Source: an uncultured Chitinophagaceae bacterium (GTDB lineage: Bacteria > Bacteroidota > Bacteroidia > Chitinophagales > Chitinophagaceae). Taken from it: a DNA stretch of 16,844 bases. This document shows positions 8,335-15,505 of this stretch, piece after piece. Under the pieces are notes generated by a model. That model made no database searches. It saw only the letters and a list, made by a program, of their open reading frames with translations, and was not told the DNA's origin. The stretch is taken from contig CAMPGG010000041.1 of the NCBI GenBank assembly GCA_946885335.1, positions 1 through 16,844 on the forward strand, given 5' to 3'. Every line of letters starts with the position of its first letter. Positions within the stretch are counted from its first letter, which is position 1. Made by a program: the position numbers and the translations under genes.

Positions 8335-8727
8335 TTAGTGATTACAATCGGTAGCGTGGCAATGTTTAGCCTCCCGGCAATACCTGTAATTAAGTAAATG
8401 TGCGGAAACGATCATTAATACTGCAGGAAGCAGAAAATAATATTCGTATGCATGATAAACCTGCTTGAGGATTAATAAAATGGCACCTGAAAAGAATATA
8501 AGCAAGGGCATCCATTTGTGATGGTGACGCAAAACGCCGTGGTACAATGAATACCCGCCAATCACAAAAGCCAGGGCGATCATGAACACTTCGAAAGCCA
8601 GGTTGTTAACTATATTGATTCCAAATAAAGGAAGACTGGTCAACAGCAGGGGTAAAACTGCACAATGAATGGCACAGGCAACAGTTGTTGTTATTCCGAT
8701 AGCATCCCAGTTAATGTTTACACGCAT
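8335..8727 (-). CDS. MerC domain-containing inner-membrane protein
   Basis: 130 residues with four predicted membrane segments (about 12-34, 43-65, 72-90, 97-115). The first carries the Cys18-Ala-Ile-His-Cys22 motif typical of MerC-domain proteins, where the cysteine pair handles a soft metal ion in the membrane. The short C-terminal tail is rich in possible ligands (YCREAKHCHATDCNH, with three Cys and three His), and a His triplet (68-70) sits between segments two and three. True MerC imports Hg2+ in mercury operons, but there is no MerA, MerT, MerP or MerR nearby. Divergence from a Sco-type protein and a Fur-family regulator points to zinc, copper or another essential metal rather than mercury; that is inference. 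The promoter and a palindrome that could bind the regulator lie just upstream. Confidence 0.9.
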   Translation of the reverse strand: MRVNINWDAIGITTTVACAIHCAVLPLLLTSLPLFGINIVNNLAFEVFMIALAFVIGGYSLYHGVLRHHHKWMPLLIFFSGAILLILKQVYHAYEYYFLLPAVLMIVSAHLLNYRYCREAKHCHATDCNH

Positions 8728-8743
8728 AGTTTACAATAATAGG

Positions 8744-8774
8744 CGAAGTTACAATATTGCAACTTTGTTGCAAA
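8744..8774 (-). promoter_or_regulatory. Promoter for the MerC gene
   Basis: Read on the minus strand: TTTG (8774-8771), a 19-bp spacer, then TAACTTCG (8751-8744), one mismatch from the Bacteroidota -7 consensus TAnnTTTG. The palindrome at 8757-8773 fills most of the spacer and touches the -33 element, so a protein bound there would block RNA polymerase. The predicted start of transcription is 10-15 bp before the ATG. Confidence 0.5.
8757..8773. promoter_or_regulatory. Palindromic operator candidate for the Fur-family regulator
   Basis: TTGCAAC-TTT-GTTGCAA is a perfect 7-3-7 inverted repeat of 17 bp in the 99-bp gap between the MerC gene and the Sco-Fur genes. Length and symmetry suit a dimeric Fur/Zur-family repressor, and the gene for one is the second gene of the adjacent operon. 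It lies inside the minus-strand promoter and 6 bp upstream of the plus-strand -33 element. The link to this regulator is inferred from position. Confidence 0.65.
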
Positions 8775-8779
8775 AACTA

Positions 8780-8809
8780 TTTGCTAACGAATTTTTGATA
8801 TTAACTTTG
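8780..8809 (+). promoter_or_regulatory. Promoter for the Sco-Fur operon
   Basis: TTTG at 8780-8783, an 18-bp spacer, and TAACTTTG at 8802-8809, a full match to the Bacteroidota -7 consensus TAnnTTTG. Transcription would begin about 10-13 bp before the ATG at 8827. The candidate operator ends 6 bp upstream of the -33 element. Confidence 0.7.
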
Positions 8810-8826
8810 CTTTTCAAAACAGTGAG

Positions 8827-9459
8827 ATGAGTAAGAAAACCTTAGGATACGTTTTATTTTTTTCGTTTTTGGCTATAACCTTTTATTTATTAATTACCTG
8901 GCTGATTCCAGGCTTTAGCCAGAAAAATGTGGCACCAATCAGCTTTGTTCAACCATTTAGCTTTACAAACCAGGATGGTAAAAAGGTATCTGAACAGGAT
9001 GTAAAAGGAAAGGTTTACGTGGCAGAATACTTTTTTACCACTTGTACAGGCATTTGCCCCCGCATGAACAAGAATATGTTGAAAGTTTATGATCGTTTTA
9101 AAAACGAGAACCAGTTCATGATCCTTTCCCATACCAGTGATCCGGCTGTTGATTCAGCTGCGCGGTTAAAAATATATGCTGATTCATTGGGTGTATCTAC
9201 GGACCGCTGGCAATTTTTGACCGGCACCAAAGACAGTCTGTATTATTCGGCCCGGAATATTTATAAAATTGACGACCCTCATAATAACCTGACGGATGAT
9301 ACCGTTGATTTTTTACATACCCAGTTTGTTGCGCTGGTAGATCAGAATGGTGATGTTCGGGAAATCTATGATGCCTTAAAGCCCAGCGAAATGAACAAAA
9401 TGATGGAAGAAATAGAAAAATTATTGAAGGATCCTCCCATCGCAACGATTAATAATTGA
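8827..9459 (+). CDS. SCO1/SenC family copper-chaperone-like protein
   Basis: 210 residues. One N-terminal membrane anchor (about 5-27) holds a thioredoxin-fold domain in the periplasm. The copper-binding set of the SCO family is complete: Cys73 and Cys77 in FFTTCTGICPRMN (a CxxxC motif) and His164 in VDFLHTQFVALVD. PFSFTNQDGKKV (43-54) and LSHTSDP (100-106) are also family-like. SCO proteins deliver copper to the CuA site of cytochrome c oxidase or act as thiol-disulfide reductases that respond to copper. No oxidase genes are in view. The gene is followed after 2 bp by a Fur-family regulator, so the two are translationally close, and it shares a divergent control region with a MerC-domain protein. 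That context suggests regulated metal handling rather than constitutive oxidase assembly. Confidence 0.95.
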   Translation: MSKKTLGYVLFFSFLAITFYLLITWLIPGFSQKNVAPISFVQPFSFTNQDGKKVSEQDVKGKVYVAEYFFTTCTGICPRMNKNMLKVYDRFKNENQFMILSHTSDPAVDSAARLKIYADSLGVSTDRWQFLTGTKDSLYYSARNIYKIDDPHNNLTDDTVDFLHTQFVALVDQNGDVREIYDALKPSEMNKMMEEIEKLLKDPPIATINN

Positions 9460-9461
9460 TC

Positions 9462-9890
9462 ATGGCAACTACCAAACAGTATACAGTTAATGATTTACTG
9501 AGGCGCTTTCAACTAAACGTTACGGATAGCCGAAAAAAAATACTGCAGTTATTTTTAAATCAGCCTGAAGCATTGGCGCATGCTGATATTGAAAAAAAAG
9601 CAGGACTAAAGTTTGACCGGGTAACTGTGTATCGAACGCTGCAAACCTTTGTGGAAAAGGGTTTGATCCATTCTATTCCCACTGCGGATAATTCCATCCG
9701 GTATGCCTTATGCAAAGATGATTGCAGTGAAGGTCATCATCATGACCATCATGTACATTTTGTTTGCGATCAATGTGAAAAAACAGCATGCCTGGACGAT
9801 GTGAGTGTTCCTGAAATTAAATTACCTGCCGGGTTTAAAAAAGAAAAAGTAGAGGTGGTCATCAGTGGATTATGTAAAGAATGCAGCTAA
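9462..9890 (+). CDS. Fur family transcriptional regulator (Fe/Zn-type metalloregulator)
   Basis: 142 residues from ATG at 9462; a TTG two codons earlier would overlap the preceding stop and is less likely. The N-terminal winged helix spans about 8-82, with recognition helix FDRVTVYRTLQTFVEKGLI (51-69). The dimerisation domain holds the metal sites: HHHDHHVHFVC (92-102), the structural zinc pair Cys102-x2-Cys105 and a second pair Cys138-x2-Cys141. Extra cysteines at 84, 88 and 110 are less usual. Family members repress target genes when loaded with Fe2+ or Zn2+, or sense peroxide. Metal identity cannot be read from the sequence; the shared region with MerC and SCO genes fits zinc or another transition metal. 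It follows the SCO gene by 2 bp, and the palindrome in front of the operon suggests autoregulation. A terminator follows. Confidence 0.95.
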   Translation: MATTKQYTVNDLLRRFQLNVTDSRKKILQLFLNQPEALAHADIEKKAGLKFDRVTVYRTLQTFVEKGLIHSIPTADNSIRYALCKDDCSEGHHHDHHVHFVCDQCEKTACLDDVSVPEIKLPAGFKKEKVEVVISGLCKECS

Positions 9891-9906
9891 ATTTTAAACA
9901 AAAAAT

Positions 9907-9937
9907 AAGCCCCCATGTAGAAACATGGGGACTTTTT
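9907..9937 (+). terminator. Intrinsic terminator after the Sco-Fur operon
   Basis: Perfect 8-bp stem CCCCATGT (9911-9918) / ACATGGGG (9923-9930) with a 4-nt AGAA loop, followed by ACTTTTT. It begins 20 bp after the Fur-family stop codon. An A-run before the stem (9900-9905) means it may also work for transcripts coming from the other side, although the M3 peptidase gene ends about 110 bp away. Confidence 0.85.
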
Positions 9938-10050
9938 GGTTAAGGCTCTGATTAGTAGCTAGTTTATAATATGGTAATTATTTTCACTTCAAATGTAATC
10001 TTACCTTTTGATATAAACGAATTCTGTGCATACTACTTTAATGGTATTTT

Positions 10051-11781
10051 TTAAGATTTTTTTGATAATTGATCCATCTCAACCCTTACGAATTGGATGA
10101 GCTTATTGATGTGAGAAGGTGACAAGTCGAACTTTAATCCTGCGGCTTTATACAATTCAGGTAAAGTACGGGTACCACCTAACTTTAATGCATGGATATA
10201 ATTCTCTATTGCCTGCTCTTTATTCTTCTTAAATTGTTTCCACAGACCAATAGCGCCTAATTGAGCAATTCCATATTCAATATAATAAAAGGGTACTTCA
10301 AATAAGTGAAGTTGCTTTTGCCAGCCATAGCGGCGATACGCTTCTAAACCGGAGAAATCAAGTGTTCCGGGTGTAAATTCAGCCAGTATATCCATCCATT
10401 TCTTTGAACGGTGTTCGGTTGTATGAGATGGATTTTCGTATATCCAGTGTTGAAACTTATCGATCGTAGCAATCCAGGGAAATATGGTGATTACTCTTTC
10501 AAACTGGTGTTCTTTCGCTCTTTTCAAATCATCTTCATTATCAAAGAAACGATCCCATTCATCCATACTAAAAAGCTCCATGGCCATACTTGCCACTTCT
10601 GCTATTTCCATAGGATATTCCTTAAAAGGGGTGAGCTCCAGGTCGTGAGCTAAAAATGAATGTACGGCATGCCCGCCTTCATGAACCATCGTTGTTACAT
10701 CATGCATTTGCCCGGCTGCATTCATAAAAATAAAAGGTGCGCCACTTTCGGCTAAGGGACAATTATATCCACCAGGTGCTTTTCCTTTACGACTTTCCAA
10801 ATCAAGATGACCCATTGATTGCATTTTACGCAGGCATTCACCAAAAAATGGTTTCAGGCGGGTAAAGGCTTCAATAGATTTTTCTAATAATTCCTCGCTG
10901 TTATTAAATGGGCGTAATGGTTCGGTTCCTTCAGGTTCTGCTTCAGTATCCCAGGGTCTTAATGTTTCTAGTCCCAGTTTTTGCCGCTTTTTTTCATAAA
11001 TATCATTGGCCAGTGGCATGATGTGTTGCTTGACCGCTTCATGAAATTGAAAACAATCTTCTTTTGTATAATCAAAGCGACCCATCTCGGCAAACTTATA
11101 ATCGCGGTAATTTTTAAAACCGGCATTCAATGCTACCTGGTGACGCTTTGCAATTAATTGAGTAAACAAATCATCCAGTTTTTCTTTATCCTGTAATCGC
11201 CTTTCACTGATCTTACGATATACTTCTTCTCTTAGTGAACGATCATGATCTTCTAAAAATTTACTGGCTTGTTGAAGGGTGTATTCCTGCCCTTTAATAT
11301 CAACTGTCATTTTCCCGGATATAACGCCAAACTGCTGCGCCATTACATTTAATTCAGCTTGCAGGGGAACATTTTCTTCGCGGTACAGGTCAATATTCTT
11401 TTTTACATTCCGCAGGTAAGTAAAATATTTATCGCTATCCAGTTCTTTTACAAATGGATTTTCAATTAACCTGCGATTTAGTTTATCAGCATATTCCTGA
11501 ACTTTCGGTTGTATTTCCATCATAAAAAATACAAATGCTTCTTCCAGTTTTTTATTTTCCGTATCGCAGGTCATTTTGATCTGGCGCCAGCTGGCATCTT
11601 CACTTACAATTGCTTCTAATTCGCTTGAATCTTTTAACCATTTCTCCAGGTCCTTAACCGATTGAATGGGCCTCTCCGCCAAATCTTTAAAATAAGGTTC
11701 CAATGATGCCCAGTCTTTCACCACAAAATCTGCCGGTAAATAGCTGCGTTCAAGTTTTTTTATTTCCGCTGTATAACTCAT
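10051..11781 (-). CDS. M3 family oligoendopeptidase (zinc metallopeptidase, PepF-like)
   Basis: 576 residues, within the normal range for M3B oligoendopeptidases. The zinc site is intact: His367-Glu368-Gly-Gly-His371 (HExxH, in TTMVHEGGHAVHSFLA), with the third ligand probably Glu395 in PMEIAEVASMAMELF. The N-terminal two thirds is helical and includes LQQASKFLEDHDRSLREEVYRK (169-190), as in PepF-type enzymes. No signal peptide, so it is cytosolic. It cuts short peptides, so a role in recycling peptides from protein turnover or uptake is expected. It starts with ATG at 11781. An intrinsic terminator separates it from the DUF5606-type gene upstream, so it is probably a separate transcription unit with an unrecognised promoter. 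Confidence 0.95.
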   Translation of the reverse strand: MSYTAEIKKLERSYLPADFVVKDWASLEPYFKDLAERPIQSVKDLEKWLKDSSELEAIVSEDASWRQIKMTCDTENKKLEEAFVFFMMEIQPKVQEYADKLNRRLIENPFVKELDSDKYFTYLRNVKKNIDLYREENVPLQAELNVMAQQFGVISGKMTVDIKGQEYTLQQASKFLEDHDRSLREEVYRKISERRLQDKEKLDDLFTQLIAKRHQVALNAGFKNYRDYKFAEMGRFDYTKEDCFQFHEAVKQHIMPLANDIYEKKRQKLGLETLRPWDTEAEPEGTEPLRPFNNSEELLEKSIEAFTRLKPFFGECLRKMQSMGHLDLESRKGKAPGGYNCPLAESGAPFIFMNAAGQMHDVTTMVHEGGHAVHSFLAHDLELTPFKEYPMEIAEVASMAMELFSMDEWDRFFDNEDDLKRAKEHQFERVITIFPWIATIDKFQHWIYENPSHTTEHRSKKWMDILAEFTPGTLDFSGLEAYRRYGWQKQLHLFEVPFYYIEYGIAQLGAIGLWKQFKKNKEQAIENYIHALKLGGTRTLPELYKAAGLKFDLSPSHINKLIQFVRVEMDQLSKKS

Positions 11782-11793
11782 ATATGATTGTTT

Positions 11794-11844
11794 AAAAAAA
11801 CAACAAGCTACAAGCCATTTTTGTTAATGATGTCCTGTAGCTTG
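11794..11844 (-). terminator. Intrinsic terminator after the DUF5606-type gene
   Basis: Inverted repeat CAAGCTACA (11804-11812) / TGTAGCTTG (11836-11844), 9 bp perfect, with a 23-nt loop. Read on the minus strand it is followed by TTG and then seven T (11800-11794). It lies 24 bp after the stop of the gene at 11868-12458 and ends about 12 bp before the M3 peptidase start. The loop is long for a terminator, so confidence is moderate. Confidence 0.6.
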
Positions 11845-11867
11845 CTAATAAGATTTAACTAAAATAT

Positions 11868-12458
11868 TTAATCTTCCTTTTTTTTCTTAGCCGCCTTTTT
11901 AGGTTTTGATTCTTTTTCCTCCGTTGTACCTGTTTTTGATTTTGCTGTTGCCGTTTTCTTTGCTGCTGGCTTCTTTTCTTCTTTGGTTTTTTCTTCTTTA
12001 GCTTTTACTTCCTTTGCAGGTTTTTCATCTTTTGCAGCAGGCTCTTCAACCAATTCCTCTTCCTCTTCTTCCATTTCAGATAGTTTGATCTCAATGTCAT
12101 TCTTCTTCAATGCATCAAACCATTTGATCATCTTCTTCATATCGCTGGTATACACGCGGTCAAAATCCATTTCCGGGTAAACCTTTTCAAAATATTTCCT
12201 GATTGCATCAGCATCTTTTTCAGATGGAAGACTTTCTTTGCTTTCATCCATTGCTTTAAAAACATCAACCAGGTTCACATTATCTCTTTGTGTATAAACT
12301 TCAATGCTTTCCAAATGTGAAAACTGGTGAACGCGGCTGCTGACAAATTTGGTTGTTTTATCGTTGAGGGAACGCAATAATGCTCCATCATTTTTACTGC
12401 TTAATAATTCAAATAAACCCGGCAACCCCGAAACTGAAATCATTTTACTATAGTCCAT
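11868..12458 (-). CDS. DUF5606-type protein with lysine-rich histone-like tail
   Basis: 196 residues in two parts. Residues 1-125 form a compact domain (MDYSKMISVSGLPGLFELLS at the start, then HLESIEVYTQRDNVNLVDVFKAM and DADAIRKYFEKVYPEMDFDRVYTSDMKKMIKWFDAL). I match this from memory to DUF5606, a Bacteroidota family of unknown function with a conserved 'sISGkPGL' opening. Residues 128-140 are an almost unbroken run of Glu. Residues 141-196 are low-complexity Lys/Ala/Glu/Thr/Pro (EKKPAAKKTATAKSKTG and KPKKAAKKKKED), resembling the disordered C-terminal tail of histone H1 and of bacterial Hc1-like proteins. The tail may bind nucleic acid, but the acidic block beside it makes self-masking possible. 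It is cytosolic with no signal peptide, and appears monocistronic, with its own terminator. Confidence 0.8.
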   Translation of the reverse strand: MDYSKMISVSGLPGLFELLSSKNDGALLRSLNDKTTKFVSSRVHQFSHLESIEVYTQRDNVNLVDVFKAMDESKESLPSEKDADAIRKYFEKVYPEMDFDRVYTSDMKKMIKWFDALKKNDIEIKLSEMEEEEEELVEEPAAKDEKPAKEVKAKEEKTKEEKKPAAKKTATAKSKTGTTEEKESKPKKAAKKKKED

Positions 12459-12619
12459 AATCTGCTTAATAAATTAAAAAATAGGTTGTGCAAGATAAAG
12501 GGAAAAATGCGAACCCCTTCATCCGTAAATTCTAAAAAACTATAAAAAACTCATTCCACGGGTTGTATCGCAAGTTTTTGTTTAATTAAACATCAAACCT
12601 GTCATAAATCAATTATTAA

Positions 12620-15469
12620 ATGAAGCATTTTTTGTCTGCTCTGATTTTAATGGCAGGAATTTCAACAACAGCACTGGCACAAGTACCCATATTAAAAGGA
12701 AAATTAGTAGAAGCAGATAACCGGGCTGCTTTACAGGGCGCCACGGTTTCATTGACCGGGTTAACCGATACTACTGTAAAACTTAATGTTATTACCAACC
12801 GGGAAGGCGAATTTTCATTCAGTAACATGATCAGCCAGCCTTACCAGTTAAGGATCACACAAATAGGATACGATTCTGTAAGCCGCGAAATTGAATGGAA
12901 CCAGCAATCGCTGGACCTGGGTTTAGTTGTAACAGCCAAATCAGCCAAAGAATTATCCGGCGTTACGGTTGTAGGTCGCCAGGCAATGGTACAAATGAAA
13001 GGTGATACCATTCAAATGAATGCTGACCAGTTTAAAGTAAACCCGGATGCAACATCTGAGGATCTTTTGAGAAAAGCACCTGGTATTACGATTGAAAACG
13101 GAACGGTGAAAGCCGGCGGTGAGCAGGTACAAAAAGTAACAGTTGATGGCCGCGATTTTTTTGGCGATGATGCAGCGGCAACTCTCCGTAACCTTCCGGC
13201 AGAAGTAGTGGATAAGATACAGGTATTTGACAGGTTAAGTGACCAGGCGCAGGTAACAGGAATTGATGATGGAAATACTTCAAAATCGATCAATATTGTA
13301 ACAAAGGTAAATATGCGCAATGGCCAGTTTGGTCGTGTGTTTGCCGGATATGGAACCGATAATCACTACCTGGCAGGTGGAAATATGAGTATGTTTAAAG
13401 GAGCACGCCGTATTTCAGTGGTAGCACTTGCAAATGATGTGAACCAGCAAAATTTTACTGAACTGGATCTTTTAGGTGCAACCGGTGGCGGTGGCCGCGG
13501 TGGATTCCAGGGCGGAGGTGGTGGCCGCGGTGGCATGATGCGTGGCGGCGGTGGAGGCGGTTTTTTAATTGGCCAGCAACCGGGCGTTAATAAAACCTAT
13601 TCATTGGGATTAAACTACAATGACGAATGGAGTAAAAAACTGAATGTAAGTGGAAGTTATTTTTTCAACCTGCGTAACAGCACCAATGATGAGAGCAATT
13701 TCAGGGAATATTCTCCCGTATTAAGAGATAGTGTGAAGTTTTATGATCAGTCGGAATTATCAAGCAATAAAAATTATAATCATCGTGCTAATTTCCGTTT
13801 CGATTACAAGATCGACTCTTTCAATTCTATCCTGATTACACCAAGCATTAATATCCAGAATTACAGTTCTTCAAACAGCCTTACCGGGTTAAACCTGTTT
13901 GATGATCTTTCAACCCAAAGCCGTACTGAAAATTTCACTTCCAGTAATCGGAATGCAGTCAGACTAAATAATAATATTTTATATCGCCACAACTTCAGAA
14001 AACCAAGAAGAACATTTTCTGTAAACTTAAGAACCGGGATGAATAACAGTGATGGTGAAAACTACCTGGATGCTTTTACCACTTATTTTAAAGGAACCGC
14101 TAATATCAATGACAGTACGCGGCAATTCCGTGACCAGTTAACAACCAATTACGATATTTCGGCTAATATTAATTATAGCGAACCGATAGGTAAAAGGGCC
14201 ATGCTTCAATTCCAGTATAGTCCATCCATCAACATCAACAAGGCAGATCAGAAAACTTATGAATTTGAAAATGGAACGGGCAAGTACAGTGATTTTGATA
14301 CCAGCCTTTCCAATGTATTTGAGAGCAGTTATAATACCCACCGAGGTGGAATTACTTACCGCATGGGCGATCGCAATAAATCCATATCGTTTGGATTAGA
14401 CGGACAAACAGCAACTTTAAACAGCGACCGGGTTTTTCCTGTTGAAACTTCAGTAAAAAGAAATTTCACCAACCTGTTACCCAGTGCTATGATCAGTTAT
14501 CCATTAAGCACCAGGAGTTCGGTTCGTTTATTTTACCGCACTTCAACCAATCCACCATCGGTTAACCAGTTACAGGATGTGATCAATTATAATAATCCAT
14601 TGCAAATTTCAACCGGTAACCCTGACCTGGAACAACAATATGCACACAGACTTGGTTTGCGTTTTCAATTTGCCAATACGCAAAAAGGTCAGAGTCTTTT
14701 CTTAAACTTTTTTGGGACCAAGACGGATGATTATGTAGGAACGGCTGTATACCGGGCATCTGCCGACTCCGTACTAACGCCAACGGTTACCCTGTTTCGT
14801 GGATCGCAGCTGACCAAGCCGGTTAATATTGATGGTCAATATAACCTGAACACTTTTGTAACTTTCGGTATGCCTTTGCTCTTTATCAAATCAAATGTGA
14901 ATCTGAATGCCGGTGTTACATATAATAAAACGCCCGGGCTGATCAATAATATTGAAAATATGTCTACATCCATTAATTATAATGCAGGCATCGTTTTATC
15001 AAGTAATATCAGTGAGTTTGTTGATTTCACTTTGAATTATTCAGCTTCATTGAATAATGCTGAATTCTCCCTTCAACCCAATAATAACCAGCGATTCATT
15101 TCTCAAAACGGCGGATTCAGGTTGAATTTAATGAGCAAAAATGGCTGGGTGTTTAATAATGATATCAACAACCAGAATTATAGTGGATTAACAGATGGAT
15201 TTAACCAGAACTTTTGGTTATGGAATATGGCCATCGCTAAAAAATTCCTGAAGAATGATAAAGGCGAATTACGGTTATCAGTATTTGACCTGTTGAACCA
15301 AAATCAAAGTATTACCCGCACTGTAACGGAATCATATATAGAAGATCAGCGCACACAAGTTGTAAAGCAATATTTTATGCTGACGTTTACCATGAACCTG
15401 AAAAACTTTGGAACGCCGGCACAGCGAAATAATAACCGGGATAATGAAAATATGAGAATGCGGTTTTAA
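12620..15469 (+). CDS. TonB-dependent receptor-like outer-membrane beta-barrel protein
   Basis: 949 residues. Signal peptide 1-20 (cleavage after TALA). A carboxypeptidase-regulatory-like Ig domain follows (about 25-105: LKGKLVEADNRAALQGATVSL, TNREGEFSFSNM, YQLRITQIGYDS). A plug domain follows at about 115-230 (GDTIQMNADQFKVNPDATSEDLLRKAPGI, KVTVDGRDFFGDDAAATLRNLPAEVVDKIQVFD). The remainder is a beta-barrel with many alternating aromatic strands, most like the OMP_b-brl_3 group common in Bacteroidota. No clear TonB box is visible, so TonB dependence is inferred from architecture. Such proteins move siderophores, glycans, peptides or metals across the outer membrane; the substrate is unknown. 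An unusual glycine-rich stretch lies at 289-314. No SusD partner follows. The next gene, an ECF sigma factor, begins 36 bp after the stop, so an operon is likely. Confidence 0.92.
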   Translation: MKHFLSALILMAGISTTALAQVPILKGKLVEADNRAALQGATVSLTGLTDTTVKLNVITNREGEFSFSNMISQPYQLRITQIGYDSVSREIEWNQQSLDLGLVVTAKSAKELSGVTVVGRQAMVQMKGDTIQMNADQFKVNPDATSEDLLRKAPGITIENGTVKAGGEQVQKVTVDGRDFFGDDAAATLRNLPAEVVDKIQVFDRLSDQAQVTGIDDGNTSKSINIVTKVNMRNGQFGRVFAGYGTDNHYLAGGNMSMFKGARRISVVALANDVNQQNFTELDLLGATGGGGRGGFQGGGGGRGGMMRGGGGGGFLIGQQPGVNKTYSLGLNYNDEWSKKLNVSGSYFFNLRNSTNDESNFREYSPVLRDSVKFYDQSELSSNKNYNHRANFRFDYKIDSFNSILITPSINIQNYSSSNSLTGLNLFDDLSTQSRTENFTSSNRNAVRLNNNILYRHNFRKPRRTFSVNLRTGMNNSDGENYLDAFTTYFKGTANINDSTRQFRDQLTTNYDISANINYSEPIGKRAMLQFQYSPSININKADQKTYEFENGTGKYSDFDTSLSNVFESSYNTHRGGITYRMGDRNKSISFGLDGQTATLNSDRVFPVETSVKRNFTNLLPSAMISYPLSTRSSVRLFYRTSTNPPSVNQLQDVINYNNPLQISTGNPDLEQQYAHRLGLRFQFANTQKGQSLFLNFFGTKTDDYVGTAVYRASADSVLTPTVTLFRGSQLTKPVNIDGQYNLNTFVTFGMPLLFIKSNVNLNAGVTYNKTPGLINNIENMSTSINYNAGIVLSSNISEFVDFTLNYSASLNNAEFSLQPNNNQRFISQNGGFRLNLMSKNGWVFNNDINNQNYSGLTDGFNQNFWLWNMAIAKKFLKNDKGELRLSVFDLLNQNQSITRTVTESYIEDQRTQVVKQYFMLTFTMNLKNFGTPAQRNNNRDNENMRMRF
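13484..13561 (+). repeat. Glycine/arginine-rich coding repeat in the outer-membrane protein
   Basis: This GC-rich block encodes residues 289-314, nearly all Gly with scattered Arg, Met and Phe. The 13-bp unit GTGGCCGCGGTGG occurs exactly at 13491-13503 and 13521-13533, 30 bp apart in frame, each encoding Gly-Arg-Gly-Gly. It follows the plug and first strands and probably forms a flexible loop. Confidence 0.75.
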
Positions 15470-15478
15470 TTTTAGTAA

Positions 15479-15496
15479 TTTAAGGCCGGGCTTAAA
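15479..15496. repeat. Inverted repeat just before the ECF sigma gene
   Basis: TTTAAG (15479-15484) and CTTAAA (15491-15496) form a 6-bp inverted repeat around GCCGGG. It lies between the outer-membrane protein stop and the sigma-factor TTG start, 9 bp upstream of the latter. No T-run follows, so it is not a terminator. It may be a weak hairpin affecting translation, an operator, or chance. Confidence 0.3.
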
Positions 15497-15505
15497 TAAA
15501 CTAAT

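Noticed and set aside
8335..8727. Part of a mercury resistance operon
   Set aside because: No MerR, MerT, MerP or MerA is nearby; the MerC domain alone is common in Bacteroidota and the neighbours are Sco and Fur-family genes.
9938..10050. Possible small gene between the Fur-family and M3 peptidase genes
   Set aside because: No open frame of useful length and no structure beyond the terminator at 9907-9937.
13012..13320. Open frames on the minus strand inside the outer-membrane protein gene
   Set aside because: They lie opposite the conserved plug domain and have no family features or start signals.
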